Below, one piece after another: positions 33,669-45,509 of a stretch of DNA of 55,451 bases (positions are counted from its first letter, which is position 1; each line of letters starts with the position of its first letter). Position numbers and translations under genes: made by a program. Under the pieces are notes generated by a model. The model was not told the origin of the DNA and searched no databases. It saw only the letters and a program-made list of their open reading frames with translations. Source of the DNA: Pezizomycotina sp. ARF18 (taxonomy: Eukaryota > Ascomycota); contig AZLU01000003.1 of NCBI GenBank assembly GCA_002224055.1, positions 569,788 to 625,238 on the forward strand, read 5' to 3'.

Positions 33669-34543
33669 TTGTGGACTACCTACTGCCGCCCCTTTCTAAA
33701 TTGCCACACAAGTACTGCCAACACCACTCTGAGTCTGAGGTTGTCGAACAGGTACCTGATCGAGGCAAGTCTAAATAGCCAGTCACACGGAATGGAACAG
33801 CAAAAGCAAAAAAATAACTGCCCGTTGAGCAATTTCGGAGCGACCGACCCTCCCCGACATCCGAAATTAGCAGCACCGTCCAGAGCACCTCCCATGTTCA
33901 ACACACTCAAAGGCAACAGATGGCGGTTGCATCCTTCAGCGAAGAAGGTCTGTTGATGTTCCACGGAACATCATACCAACGCTACGAGGAGATGGTGGAG
34001 AATATGAAGTGGAGTCGATCATTATCCAGCCGCCCGGCGGATTTCAGTGTTGGTAAAGCACTCCACCTTACCAACTCTCCATTGTACGCCCTCATGTGGG
34101 CCTCCTTTCGCGCAACGTTTTTCCACCACATAAACACACACTGGACGCTATGTCGGGAGTTGTTGTGAGCCTGAAACTCCAACTCCGATCCCTTCCGCAA
34201 TGCGTGGGCTACGTCGCGGAGGACTATGTGGACTATTACATTTCGCAGTGCTTATCAAAGAATAGGACTACGGAACCGAAAATTGCACGGCTATTCTAGG
34301 AGGATTCGCTCAAGAGCATCTCGCGGAGCTTGAGGGGCCATCGTCAGTAGAAAAGAACAGTTTAGAAGTATTAGACGTGGTGTGCAATGGCCCTCTTTGG
34401 CTTACAAGTATATAGACACTTCTTCCCTCTTGCAGATGGCCATGATTGGTGACGACGGCGAGAAGTTTCTGGATAGATCTGACTTCAAGGTTTGTGCCCA
34501 CTTGCACGGTTTCAAAGCTCACACTCTAATTGATCTATCCTAG
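33669..34543 (+). CDS. Putative ADP-ribosyltransferase-fold protein (DUF3990-like), frameshifted
   Basis: A leader from Met 33669 or 33792 (MEQQKQKNNCPLS) is followed by a second frame: GLLMFHGTSYQRYEEMVEN, KWSRSLSSRPADFSVGKALH, LTNSPLYALMWASFRATF. The order HGTS ... DF-x-GKA-h-LT-x-S-x2-A-x2-WA matches the DUF3990 / PARP-like pattern (HGT, DFG-x-GFYLT, A-x-WA). Farther on, in other frames, come LEVLDVVCNGP and SLLQMAMIGDDGEKFL, comparable to the DVV-x-GP ... Q segment of fungal members. Such proteins are suspected to transfer ADP-ribose. I see the fold motifs but not a complete catalytic triad, because frames break repeatedly (at least three changes). No signal peptide is seen. The assignment is by motif reading only. 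Confidence 0.45.
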
Positions 34544-35375
34544 GTAAATTTTATCAGGCTCAAATGGCGAACAGCCGCGCAAACTGAGGGAGCATAGATA
34601 ACCGGTAACGAGCGGCTCTTGCTTGAAAAGTTTGAAGTTACGGAGCGGAGAAGGCTATCATGATGGGAGAACGTCGCTCATTCAAAGCGCGAAACCAAAA
34701 AAAAAAAAACTCCTCATTTTTTTCATAAGTATGTGGAGTGGGATGGCGTTTTTTTTTTTTTTTTTTTTTTTTTTCGGATGCGTATAAAGGTTTTATTGCC
34801 TCCAAGATCATATTACTTCCTTTTAAAAGGCATATGCTTTATATTATCGTTCCGCCTGCTCGTAAATAGCCTATTACGCCTTATCCCTTCATCTTCAGGG
34901 GATATTAATCTCCAAGCCTCAGCTAGTTCTCGAGACCTCCCCATATTCCCGAGATTCCCTAGCATTCTCCGAGCTAAGAAGTCTTATGATTTAATCAAAG
35001 CACACCAACTGTGGCCTCTTAGCAGCAAGGGATGTGAAGTAACATTTTTCCGCACTATTGCCGGGATTCAAGATCCTGAAATCCCTGAGACTGACCTCGG
35101 TGGAGCTAATGACACGGCTGAGCGATCAAGCAACTGAACAATCAGCAATTGAACACAATTGGCCTTACCGGAGCGTCAAAGGTGGCTTCTTTTTCCTGAG
35201 ACGAACCTCTTCGTATTCAATTTTTTCGGAGCTAGATTTCCTGTCTTTTGCATTTAGCTTGAATACGGACTTGGATGAGCTCGAAGTTCCCTCAATTGAA
35301 GCCTTTTAATTCCAATTATGCGCGAAGTCATTCATTGTACATGACCTAGCTCGTACGCCATAGCTTTTCCTAGAA

Positions 35376-35400
35376 CAGATTACAGATTACAGATTACAGG
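35376..35400. repeat. Three tandem ACAGATT heptamers
   Basis: ACAGATT is repeated three times head to tail and followed by ACAGG. It is a short, perfect minisatellite. Confidence 0.85.
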
Positions 35401-35684
35401 ACCATAATTATTGAATGACGATATGAGATCTCTCCATCGATCTTTATTAAAGCAATTGAAAACTGAATGATTCCCTTTTTCACTGGCGTTTGAAGATCTC
35501 TCCAAGAGGCATCTGGAACATTGATATTGAATTTGTGGAGCCGCACCTTAAAACCCTTTTTTTTTCCTTTTTTTTTTTTATTAGAAGTCAATTGGCATAG
35601 AGGGAGGGTTGTTTGAATGTGAAGAAAGTATAACGCCATCCCACACGAAAATATTAAAAGGACACTGTTTTGAGTTTTTCCTGC

Positions 35685-35727
35685 AAAAAAAAAAAAAAAA
35701 AAAAAAAAGTTTTTTTTTTTTTTTTTT
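35685..35727. repeat. A24-G-T18 palindromic tract
   Basis: Twenty-four A, one G, then eighteen T form a nearly perfect inverted repeat able to fold as a hairpin of about 18 A-T pairs. It lies about 750 bp upstream of the multi-KH gene. Run lengths may be inaccurate in the assembly. Confidence 0.8.
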
Positions 35728-36480
35728 CTTTCCCTCTCCTTCGGCGGAGAAGAGAAAGGACAGCACCGAATCATCCGAAGCAGAGAGAAGAAAAAGATCT
35801 CCACACAAAACAATCTTCACATTTATATCTCCTCATATTAAAAAGAAACTCACTTCAATTCTCTTTAATCACCATATCCTTAATCCTCTCTTCTTATATA
35901 TCTCATCCGTTATCGTCATATTCTTCCTTATTCTTCCTTACTTATCCCCCTTCAAGGAGCTCGAAGAATCCCGTGAGCGGCTTAAGCAAGAGGGAACAGA
36001 GTCCGTTTACTGAATAAAAAGATCGTATCGGTTTTTCTGTTCCAAGTCTGCGGGTTTGTCGTCAACGCAGAGCTAACATCCAGACACTCCGCCTGTCTGG
36101 AACCATATCGGCTGCCTCGAGATCCGCACTGGCTAACACTCACTCTGATTATCTGTCCCTTGGGTTATCTTCATACCTTCGCCTCTTCTTACTTCCCTCT
36201 CGTATCTTGTCAACTTGAATTAAATCCTTTCAAATAAAAAAAAGGATTGAAAACTTACTTCGATCATCAACCAATTCTTGGCTGCATTTCCTCTCACGGA
36301 CGAGAAAAGATTAACTCGAGACAGTTTCCATCCCAGGAGATCAAGAAGTTCACCTTGGAGAGTTAAGAGAAAAGAATCCAATTCCTCATAAAGAGAGGAA
36401 ATTAACCTCCCCCAAAAACCTCCGGAAGGAAATCTTCTTGTTGTAACTCCAAATCGAAACGGTATATAAAATCCGCAAAT

Positions 36481-39400
36481 ATGGCTGACGTCCAAGCTCC
36501 CACCGCCGAAAACGTTAACGGGAACACTGAACCGCCGGCCGTCACCGTCACCGAGGCGGCTGCTCCCGACACCAACGGCAACGCTCCGCGGGTCCCACTG
36601 AGAATGAATCCCCGGCCGCCGCGCTCGCCCGCAAGCACGCCGAGGCCGAGGCCGAATCGCACAGGGTCACCGTCGAGGACGTGCCCGACGAGGACGACCT
36701 CGCCCACCCCGGTTCCAAGTCCGCCATCGCGACCGGCCAGGCTACTCCCGTCGTCGAGCCCGTCGACGCTGTTGCCTTTTCTTCCAAAGCTGCCGGCAAG
36801 AAGAAGCAGCAGTATGATAGCAACAAGCCGCCAGATTTCAGCTCCGCCGAGGCGTTCCCTTCGCTCGGTCCCGCTAGAGGTCCCAGGCCCGCTGCGCCGC
36901 CGCCGTCTTTGTGGGGTGCGACTAGGCCCAACGGTTCCGGCGCCGCTAGCCCCGGCGGTTCCGGCGATGGTTTGTCGGGTATTAGGACCCCGCCTGCGGG
37001 ACTAAGCCGGTTATTAGCGGTGTAGCTTCGGAGCTCATCCGCCTTTTGCCCGAGCAGCAGACTCCCAGGAACCAGCTCAGAAGCCCGTCGGCGAGATCAT
37101 GAAGGATATCCAGAAGGCGACGGATACGAATATCCAGCTTTCGACTTCTAGTACGGGGTTGTCGACGTATATTATCAAAGGCGCCAAGAAGGAGAACGTC
37201 GCGAAGGCGCGGAGGATGATTTTCAGCGCTGTATCTCCAAGGTAAGAGAGAGAAAGATTTTTTAAATCGTTTGGTTGATTTTGATTGTGGAGATGCTTCG
37301 TTTGTTTGTGAAAAGTTTCTGCAAAATTTTCTATCGTGCTCCAGGTTGAGAGGTCTTTTTTTTAAAGGTGGGAGAGCTTCAAAAGCTCGGCGTTTTTATA
37401 TGTTGAATTTTATTTTCTGTTATTGCGCTACCTATAGTCGCGCTCTCTGGAGATTTGCGTAACGGTCGCCTTTTTGATGCGCTTAGTCGTGGCTTAGTCG
37501 TCGAGGATACTTGCTAACATTGAGGGTCGAAAAATGCGACTCCAGTTACTATTAACGTTGCGATTCCCGCCAACCTGAGGAAATTCATCATCGGGGCTAA
37601 AGGAGCTACGGTCCAGGGATTATCAACAGGACTGGCACAAGATCACCGTCCGCAGGTCCCTGAGGATCAGGCTCCACAGAACGACGATCCTTTTGCGGAA
37701 GATGAGTCGACTATTGATATCGCTGTGGAGGGTGACATGGAAGGAGTTCAAAATGCGAAGGCTGAAATTGATGCCATTGTCAATGAAAAGGTAAAGAGCT
37801 TTATAAGGGAATATTATATTTCTTCACGAGGGGCTTCTATTTTAACTGATAGTTTTATTTCGTATAGACTTCACACGTTAATATACGACTGCCTCCCGCC
37901 AATTTCCCTGGCCATTTACTATCCGTTCTTGGCCGGTCCTCATAACGCCAACATCCAGGCCATGGAAGAAGGCAAGGACTTGAAGATCAAGATCCCCCTT
38001 ACATCTACTCCGACTCCTCCAGCCTTCTCCCCGGCCAGGCACCGATATCTCTCGTCGGCGAAAGGAACGCGGTCATGGCGGCCCGCGCCGAGCTCGAAAA
38101 ACTCGTCGAGGAGCTGACGACGACTTCCAAAGCATATCATAAATATTCCGAAGCCTCAGCACCGCTTCGTCGTTGGCGAGCGCGGCGCGGGCATCCACGA
38201 CATCATGCAGGAGCGGCTGCAGCGTCGTCCTTCCCCCCAACACATAATTACCGACAAAGTTATGATCGTGGGACCCTCGGCGAAGATCGGAGCCGGCGTG
38301 ACCTCTGTTATGAACAAGGCCAACTCCTTCCACTTCGATTCCATCGATATCGCCAGGGCGCACAGGATTCCTGACATCGACCCCCGCGTGCACGCCCGCG
38401 ATCTGGCGAGGTATTTCAAGAAGAGGAGGGAGATGCAGAGGCTGGAGCAGGAGCACGACGTCCAGATCAGCTTGCCGAGCAACCAGCTGCTCTTCGACCT
38501 CGAGAAGCCCACCGTTCCGTTGAAATCGTTGGGAAAGATAAGCGAAGGTTAATCAGGCGCGGAAGGATATTGTAAATTGGGTCAACCTGCACCCTCCGCA
38601 CCGCTTGGCTACGTTGATATCGACCCGATGCTGCACAGACACATAATAGGGTTAAAGGGTCGAAATGTCCAGAAGTTGAAGGAGCAGCACTTGGTCGACA
38701 TTATCTTTGCGGATGAGGAGACCAAGATCCCAGGTTGTTCTTATCTACGAAGGGTCGGAAGGTCCTTCGACTAACGTTGAGGCGGAAGCTGCGAAAGCGG
38801 CGCTTGACTTGGTTATTGCGGAACTCTTGAAGACCGCGGAGGAGCAGGCTGATGTTTCGACGAAGGATCTTAATCCCTGCAAGTAAGTCCTTACCTAGAG
38901 GAAAGCGGTGTTGTGTTAATACTGACAGGCTTTTCTTTGGTAGATATCACTCGAAGATTGTGGGCAAGAACGGAACGACGCTCAACACGTTCAGTGGGGT
39001 CGCAGACAGTATTGTGCACGTCCACGTCGGCGCACCGAAGCGGAGACCTGGCCAGCCCGGCCTTGTCGCACAGCAAGCTCAGCGCGGCTGACGATAATAT
39101 ACGATCAGGGTCCATCAGCGGCTGTCGAGAGGTGCGCAAAGGAGATAACGGCTTTCGTTGAAGAAACTAAGCATGAAGAGGTCTTTCGTTCGTACACCAC
39201 GAGCTTCGACTTCCCCAGAAGTTCTCACGTAATCTCGTCGGAAAGGGCGGCTCGAACATCCAGAAGCTGCGCGAGGAATGGGCGTCAACATCGACCTGCA
39301 GGACGGGAAGGGCAAAGACGCAGCTGCCTCGCTCGAGATCAAGGGCCACAAGAGGAACGTCGAAGCGGCTAAGACCAGGATACAGTCGATGGGCAAGAAG

Positions 39401-41095
39401 CTGGAAGACGACACGACGGTATCCATCACAGTCGCTCCCGAGCACCACCGGTCGATCATCGGCAAGGCGGTAAGTTCGTCAAGCGACTAGAAGACAAGTA
39501 CTTCCGTCAGGATCAACTTCCCCAGGCAGCAGCAGCAGGGACAGGACGGCGACACACGGTAGTGATGCTGGAACTCCTTCGCGCCACAGGCACCCGACGA
39601 AGTCGTCATCCGCGGCCCTAGTAAGGGCGTCAGGGATGCCAAGGAGGAGATTCTTGATTTACTCAAGTGGGAGGAGGACCACGGCCACACTTCAATACTC
39701 ACTCTGCCCACCAAGGTGCTCCCTCACATCATCGGCAGCGGCGGAAAGGCGATCAATACTATCAGGACGAATCTGGCGCCCGCATCGACCTGCCCCTCAA
39801 GGAGGAGACGGGAAGAGGCTGACATTAAACTCCGCGGCACGAAGACTTGCGTGGAGAAGGCGAAGAAGAGCTGCTGGAAGTTGCGAAGGAGTGGGAGTCG
39901 AGCGTTGTTAGGACGCTGAACATTGATAAGAAGTTCCACAGGACTTTGATCGGCCCCGGAGGTAAGAATAACCTTGACTGAGAAGTTCCCTTTTTTTTCC
40001 CCGTTTTTCCCTCAGGCTTTTGTTAATACGATACTTTCTAGGCTCAAACCTCCGAAGCATAGTATCGAAGCCGGCGGACCGGACGACAAGGCCTCCAAGC
40101 CCGCATAGTCAGGTTCCGAACCAGGACTCGACGACAAACCATCAAGGTCGAAGGCAACGCCACGGTCGTCGACAAGCTGTACTCTCATCGAGAAGATCGT
40201 CGAGCGCGAGTCCAACAAGATCTCCATCGGCGTCGACGTCCCCCGACAAGCACCGCAAGATCATCGGCCGCGAGGCAACGTCCGCGCGAGATCGAGCGAA
40301 ATTCAATGTCACCGTCGACGTGCCCGCCAGCGTCAGGCCAGTCGTTTCGTCGGAGGTCAAAATCTCCGGAACCGCCGAGGACGTCGAAAGGCAAAGGAGC
40401 ACATCCTGAGCTCACGAAGGACCAGGAGGGTGTACCGTTATGGTCCCCCAGGCTGCACAACGCCGTCTCTGACGGCGCAATTACGTCCGCAAACTCCGTA
40501 ACGATCACAACGTTACCGTCGACTTCGGCGGCGCTCAGCTTCCGCCTAGCCTGCCAAGCAAGACAACGCCGGCCGCAAGCGCAACACCGCCGACATGCCG
40601 CTGATCGACCCCGCCGAAGCTTCCGAACGCGCGGTCTCCTGGCAAATGTCACCGATGGCGACGGCGACGAGTCCGCTGAAGGCGGCGACGACATCCCATG
40701 GACCCTCAGGGTAACAGGCCGAGGACATCACCAGGGCTAAGGCCGCGCTGGAGAAGACGATCGCGCAGGCCTCCGAGCACGACGACGGATACCTCATCCC
40801 GGATCCCAGGCAAATACAGTATGTCGTCGGCGCGGGCGGTTCGTCGTCAACAAGATCCGCTCGGAGACCGGTTGCAAGGTTACTATCCCGAAGGAGCAGT
40901 CGACGCGAGGCTATCGTCATCCGCGGGTCCAGGGAAGTGTTGAGAGGCGAAAGAGATAATACTCGAGCTCGTGAAGGCCGGCGGGGAAGGCGGTAATGGC
41001 GGCGGTCGCAGGGGCGGTGGAGGTGGCGACGCCGCGGCGGTTACGGCAATAACCACGATTAGAAGTCGGGTCATGAGCGCAATAACAACTGGTAA
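36481..41095 (+). CDS. SCP160: Multi-KH RNA-binding protein, Scp160/vigilin type (many frameshifts)
   Basis: This is a large cytoplasmic RNA- and ribosome-associated protein. The N-terminus MADVQAPTAENVNGNTEPPA continues as an acidic/Ala-rich arm (VTVEDVPDEDDLAHPGSKSA), then FSSAEAFPSLGPARGP. At least nine KH G-x-x-G loops follow: IIGAKGATV (37585), VVGERGAGI (38172), IIGLKGRNV (38646), IVGKNGTTL (38958), LVGKGGSNI (39236), IIGKGG (39455), IIGSGGKAI (39730), LIGPGGSNL (split by an intron), IIGRE-ASAREI (40262) and VVGAGG...NKIRSETGCKVTI (40825). A Gly/Arg-rich tail ends NNNW. Introns fit at 37242-37545, 37791-37867, 38883-38943 and 39962-40041. The span of about 1,300-1,400 codons suits the family. 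I count well over ten single-base frame changes. Confidence 0.9.
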
Positions 41096-41684
41096 GCCCC
41101 CCTCCCCCCCCGGTTGACGGAGCTAAAAGAAGTTCAAAAAAAATAATATAAAGAGGGACTATATACTATTCTTTTGGGTTTTGGTTTCTTTTCGTAATTT
41201 CGTTGGCCCCTTTCGCTCATTTTTTTAAAAAAAGTGAAACATTTCAAAATAATAAAAATAAAATATGAAACAGCAAAGAAGGGAGCAGAAGTAGTCTGAT
41301 GTGAGGTCTCAGACTAAGCAGAAGGGCACAGGAGGGACTGGGAGGAAAAGTACTCTTGTTGTTTTTTACAAACAAAAGTTATATCACATTGCTTTTACTC
41401 ATATACACCATGCCCGTCTTTCTTCTACTTCCAATTTTTTTCCTTTGAAGTCCTTCTCCTAAAGTCAAAGCTCCAATTTTTCTTCCTTTTCTTCTTTTTA
41501 TATATGCACGTTCTATTTTGACTTGCTTGGATATATTAACTAGTTATTATCATATCATAATTTTTTTTTTAATATAACTTTTTTCTAAACCGATTTCTTA
41601 TCCTTTTGGTTTTCTCTATCTTTCTTTTCCTTCTAGGTCTTTGTAGCAATTTTAGCATTTTTTTCGTATTTGTCTATTCTACTT

Positions 41685-41724
<40 letters not shown>

Positions 41725-42420
41725 CTTGTACAGGCTTCTAGCAACGTTTAACTGCATATTATAATATAAAATTTTTTTTAATAAATCATTCATCCTAAAT
41801 AATATTTACCATTTGTTATTGTTCGGAGGGCGCTTAGAACCCAGCGAGATGCTAGTATTGTTCAAAATGGTAGTAATCTTGTATTAGGCTCAATTTCAGT
41901 ATCGCTCGTAGTTAGTTCTACCGTCAAGAACGGGTCCGCCGGATCGAGCTCAATATTCAAGGCCAGAAAGCGTCATATCCTATTAGAAGAGAACGCTTTA
42001 AAGTAATTTTATTTTGGACTGTATTTGCACAATTGTGGTTCATTGTTCTCTGACAAATCGAGAAGTTGAAGCATAATCACGGTTTTAGACACTAAAGTAT
42101 ACGTATAGCGGTATAATTAAATAAATAAGTAAATATAAGAGAATTTATTAATTATTTACAGATATGTCAATAAGCAAAAAAAGGGGGGGATCATTGGATA
42201 GGCAAAGAAGCGCTACATGTTTATTCTAAATAAATAAATAAAATAAGGGAAAATAAGGGTGAAAAAAAGACAAATTATATATATATATATATATAACAAG
42301 ACTTGCATACTTTGGCAGCCCAGTTACGGCGTGAGAGAGAGTCATTGATTAGTTATTGATATAGGATAGAGCCATAGGGTTATTCTCGTATTGTCTAAAG
42401 CCATGGAATCAGACCTCTGC
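41096..42420. other. 3' region of the KH gene and spacer
   Basis: U-rich presumptive 3'UTR (TTTTCTTCCTTTTC words), a T22-A20 perfect palindrome (41683-41724), and AT-rich DNA with a (TA)n run near 42276-42295. No supported gene. Confidence 0.55.
41683..41724. repeat. T22-A20 perfect palindrome
   Basis: Twenty-two T are directly followed by twenty A. It lies about 590 bp past the KH-gene stop and could act as a strong terminator-like or cruciform element, or be an assembly-sensitive homopolymer junction. Confidence 0.8.
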
Positions 42421-43640
42421 CTACCCGGAGCTGCTAGTGCCTGCATCCGTAGGGCGGTTGGCTAATGTACAGGCCAGCACCGGTGCCGATACTGTCCCAG
42501 CAGATGATTGCTCGCCGGTGAATGCTGCTGCCAGTATCGGGAGCTGCTGGTGGTGCTAATTGTGCGTGCGGTGCTGGTGCGGCAACGTCGGGTTTTCGGG
42601 AACGGGATCGGCGCTCGTGTTTCCGCCATGGCGGGTGGATTCGAAGGTTTGACGTGCGCCGGGCTTGTTAGTGTTCTGCTTTTGGGTCTTACTCGTTTGG
42701 CTACCTGCCGGTTTGCGTGCGACCGGACTGGACTTCTTGCTGGAGGATTGGCGGTGGATTGGCCGGAGCTTCCGGTGCGGCGACGTTCGAGTTACGGGGA
42801 TAGGATCGGCGACGTCCGGGTTTCCGACGACGGTATCGACGTTCGTGCTGCTACTTCGACAGGCTGAGCTGGTAAAGTCTGGCCAGGCTGCCAGACGAAC
42901 CGGAGCCATCCGGAAGCTGCTTTGGTGCTTTCGGCTTGGCGTTTCGTGGTTTGATGACCTGCCGGTTTGGCTGCGGTTGATCGGGTCCTTCCGACTGGCG
43001 ATCGCGCTTGGCACCTTCCTTGTATTTGCAAACGATTCAGCCTCGTGAAAGCAAAAGTTTTCCAGCTTTTAAACGGATTACCATCATTAGACGTCGGCGC
43101 CTTTTCCTTTCGTACTCCTTTAGCTGTTCTAATGTCTTGCCCTCGCGCAGTGCAACAATCCGGACTGCCATAATCGCTTTATTCGTCTCCTGATGCATTT
43201 ACAAGGTTCACAAAGCTTTACCGCTTCTTGCCTTTCCGGTTTCGTAGAATAGATCTGTATAGAATCTGTCGGAAGGCGGTAATTAGGGCACATTTACAAT
43301 CGGCCTTTCCCTACAGAAATCTCCAGCTGGTATTAATCCTCCTCCACAGGCTTGTCTCCATCTTGCCTTCATAACTGTCCTCTTTGCAGGTATTTGCGTA
43401 TTTAGATTAGCATCCGTGCCGCATTCCACCAATTTGTATATACCGTTTCGGGTTGGCATCTGCAAGGTTTACAGTATCCAACATATGGCGCGAAACTTGT
43501 TATACTTGGACTGCGAGCACTGCTTTGTATGAGTCCTCAGGAGGATTACGTTATTATATTCAATCCTGCGGATTAGCCTGTGGTGCGATTGTTGTTGCCT
43601 TGGTGTTCGGTGTCGCAGTTCCTTCACCTGGACGGTCGGT
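42421..43640 (-). CDS. Cys-rich C-x2-C-x-C protein, copy 1 (frameshifted)
   Basis: Boundaries are approximate. Minus-strand pieces in order: YCKPCRCQPETVYTN, NGIYKLVECGTDANLNTQ, ADCKC, VKLCEPCKCIRRRIKR, EQLKEYERKRRRRL, then a long low-complexity Pro/Ser/Arg/Lys tail (HHQQLPILAAAFTGE) and a stop near 42421. The order C-x2-C-x-C, then E/G-C-G-x2-A-N, then [DG]-C-x-C, then a second C-x-P-C-K-C is the same as in the gene at 45510-47248, so they are tandem paralogues on the same strand. Cys spacing suggests metal binding (probably Zn), but this is inference. No named family is recognised. At least five frame changes occur. Confidence 0.45.
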
Positions 43641-45509
43641 AAAGCGCAAACGGGCGGAAGGAAAGAGGGCTTTCGGTGAGCAAAGATGGGTAGGAAGTTA
43701 AGATGTGGGGCTTCATCGCGAAGAATGGGATAAGGTGAGGAGTCAAGGGAGGAACAAGCGGTATATAATAGAAGAAAACGACCAGTTTATATAAAAGAAA
43801 GAGGTCCGAAGAAATTTCGAAAATCAGAGCACTGAAGAAGCAAGACTGATAACGCACTGCAAAAGCTCTGGTATTTTTGGATGCCTAAACGCTATAGCAA
43901 TAAGGGCTCGACGTAGACCTTAGAGCTTCTAATATACAAAGAGGTCATTCGAGACCATATTATAAATGCTAAATTGGGGGGCGGGGGTGTTTGTTCCGGT
44001 GCTGATTTAGATGTTTGGAAGGCATTCAACACTCATGGCTATGATCCCCGCTTGCACTTTGCCCAAGAAAACAATAATGCATTTAGTGTTAGAGGCGCAG
44101 GCGGGATCTAGAACCTGTGCAGGCGTTCGAAGGGTCGACTGATGGCGATACAAAACTATTATTAGTAGCGCTTCTATCAATGATAGCTTAGTCTGGTAGC
44201 GACAACCAAAATCAAAGAATTTCCGCGTGTTGTTAACACCACTTCACACTTCAAACCGATATATACTGAGCAATTGAGGCGTTCGTTAGATCTGAGCTGC
44301 GTATCATGTAATTGAAAGAAACAAACTTTTTTTTTTTTTAATATGCGGCTTCATTTCCTAGCTAGCTACGTAAACTCGAGTCACCAGACTCCTTGAATGT
44401 TATACTGCAATCTAAGCTAAGCATCATACTTTTAACAGAGATAACATCGGCCCCATTATGGGGTGATCTTCCGCTTTGTTAGACAGCGAGAAAATACGTG
44501 AGAATAGGAGACAATACTAACCAGTTATAGTTTAAAGGACGGGCCCGCCGCGAAAGAACAATCATGGCTTGTTGTACAGGCTGTATCTCTGAAATGTAAA
44601 CAACCGTCTGAGTGCGAAGGCATTTATTTATAAGCATATTAACAATTCAATAGTGAGTTCCTACTCAAATTAACTGCAGACAAGGTAGAAGGAATACAAG
44701 ATCATTATCCCTGAATGGTCTTCCATTCCCTACACCCTGGCCTCAAAGGAACTATGCCGAAAAGATAATCCGCCAGCCATTTGTAGTGTTTAGTGACCTC
44801 ACAAGTTTATATAGGTATTCATTGATTGATATCGTGATATATCGAAATATCTAACAGGTCGATTTGATGCATGATGTCTCTTTCGGAGTAATGGAAAGGT
44901 CGTATTAAACTCTCACAAACAGCAGCGAGTCCAATGAGCAGGTACGTTGAACGGTGTTCGCAGTGAACACCGTTGAAGAATATCTATTCGAAGTATGCCA
45001 GATAATCATCAGAATTTTGGTGAAACCTCCTTAGTTGCACAGAGAGGACAGAACAGAGTCTAGAGGAAAAAAAAAAAAAGAGCACAGTTACAAAGCTAGA
45101 ACAAATTTTTAATTATTTTTCAAAGTAATATCATAAATATGCGAAATTTAAAATATTTAAGTAATATATTTTTGCAGCTAATATATCGCGACAACAACTA
45201 CGGAAGAAAGAACTTAATTTTACTTGAGGACTACTTCGGAACAATGAACGCGATAAACCGCTCAGAACAGGTAATGGGTTTACTATATATACATCAGTTT
45301 TGCGTGCGTGCGTGCGTGTGTGTGTGTCGCCCGGGGGGGAGAGCAGACTGAAAAAGAAAAGAAAAGAGAGAAAGGAGCCGCCGAGGGAGTGTGAAAACAG
45401 GAAAGAGGTACCAAAAATAACTATCCTATCGCCCATCATGTTTCTTAGAGCCATGGGATCCTTCGGAGCCTTGGATTCTGTTAGAATACTACTCAAAGCC
45501 ATGGATTCT
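43641..45509. other. Spacer between the Cys-rich paralogues
   Basis: No supported gene. It includes the perfect hairpin at 44950-44974 and a GCGT/GT microsatellite near 45303-45327. A minus-strand frame of 128 codons (45131-45517) overlaps the end of the next gene and is rich in Ser/Phe; I regard it as chance. Confidence 0.45.
44947..44977. repeat. 10-bp perfect inverted repeat
   Basis: AACGGTGTTC and GAACACCGTT flank the 5-base loop GCAGT. The stem can extend by two more pairs beyond a G-G mismatch. The paired half-site form would also suit a dimeric DNA-binding protein. Confidence 0.65.

Larger units (their letters stand above)
34544..36480. other. Intergenic with poly-A/T tracts and 5' leader of the KH gene
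   Basis: No supported gene. It contains a T26 run (34749-34774), an ACAGATT triplication (35376-35400), the A24-G-T18 palindrome (35685-35727), and pyrimidine-rich DNA before the KH-gene ATG at 36481. A frame at 34733-35137 starts in poly-Phe and has no recognisable domain. Confidence 0.5.

Noticed and set aside
35376-35400. CRISPR-like short repeat
   Set aside because: Three adjoining heptamers without spacers; a simple minisatellite in a eukaryotic genome.
39470-39500. Intron beginning GTAAGTTCGTC in the KH gene
   Set aside because: The sequence reads through as GGKFVKRLEDKY, a normal KH continuation after G-K-G-G, if one base is corrected; an intron would delete it.
40185-40920. Minus-strand frames up to 169 codons over the KH gene
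   Set aside because: GC-rich antisense shadows of KH repeats; the plus strand shows G-x-x-G loops in order.
22195-41095. Secondary-metabolite gene cluster
   Set aside because: An MFS transporter is present, but no polyketide synthase, non-ribosomal peptide synthetase, terpene cyclase, P450 or cluster regulator is near it.
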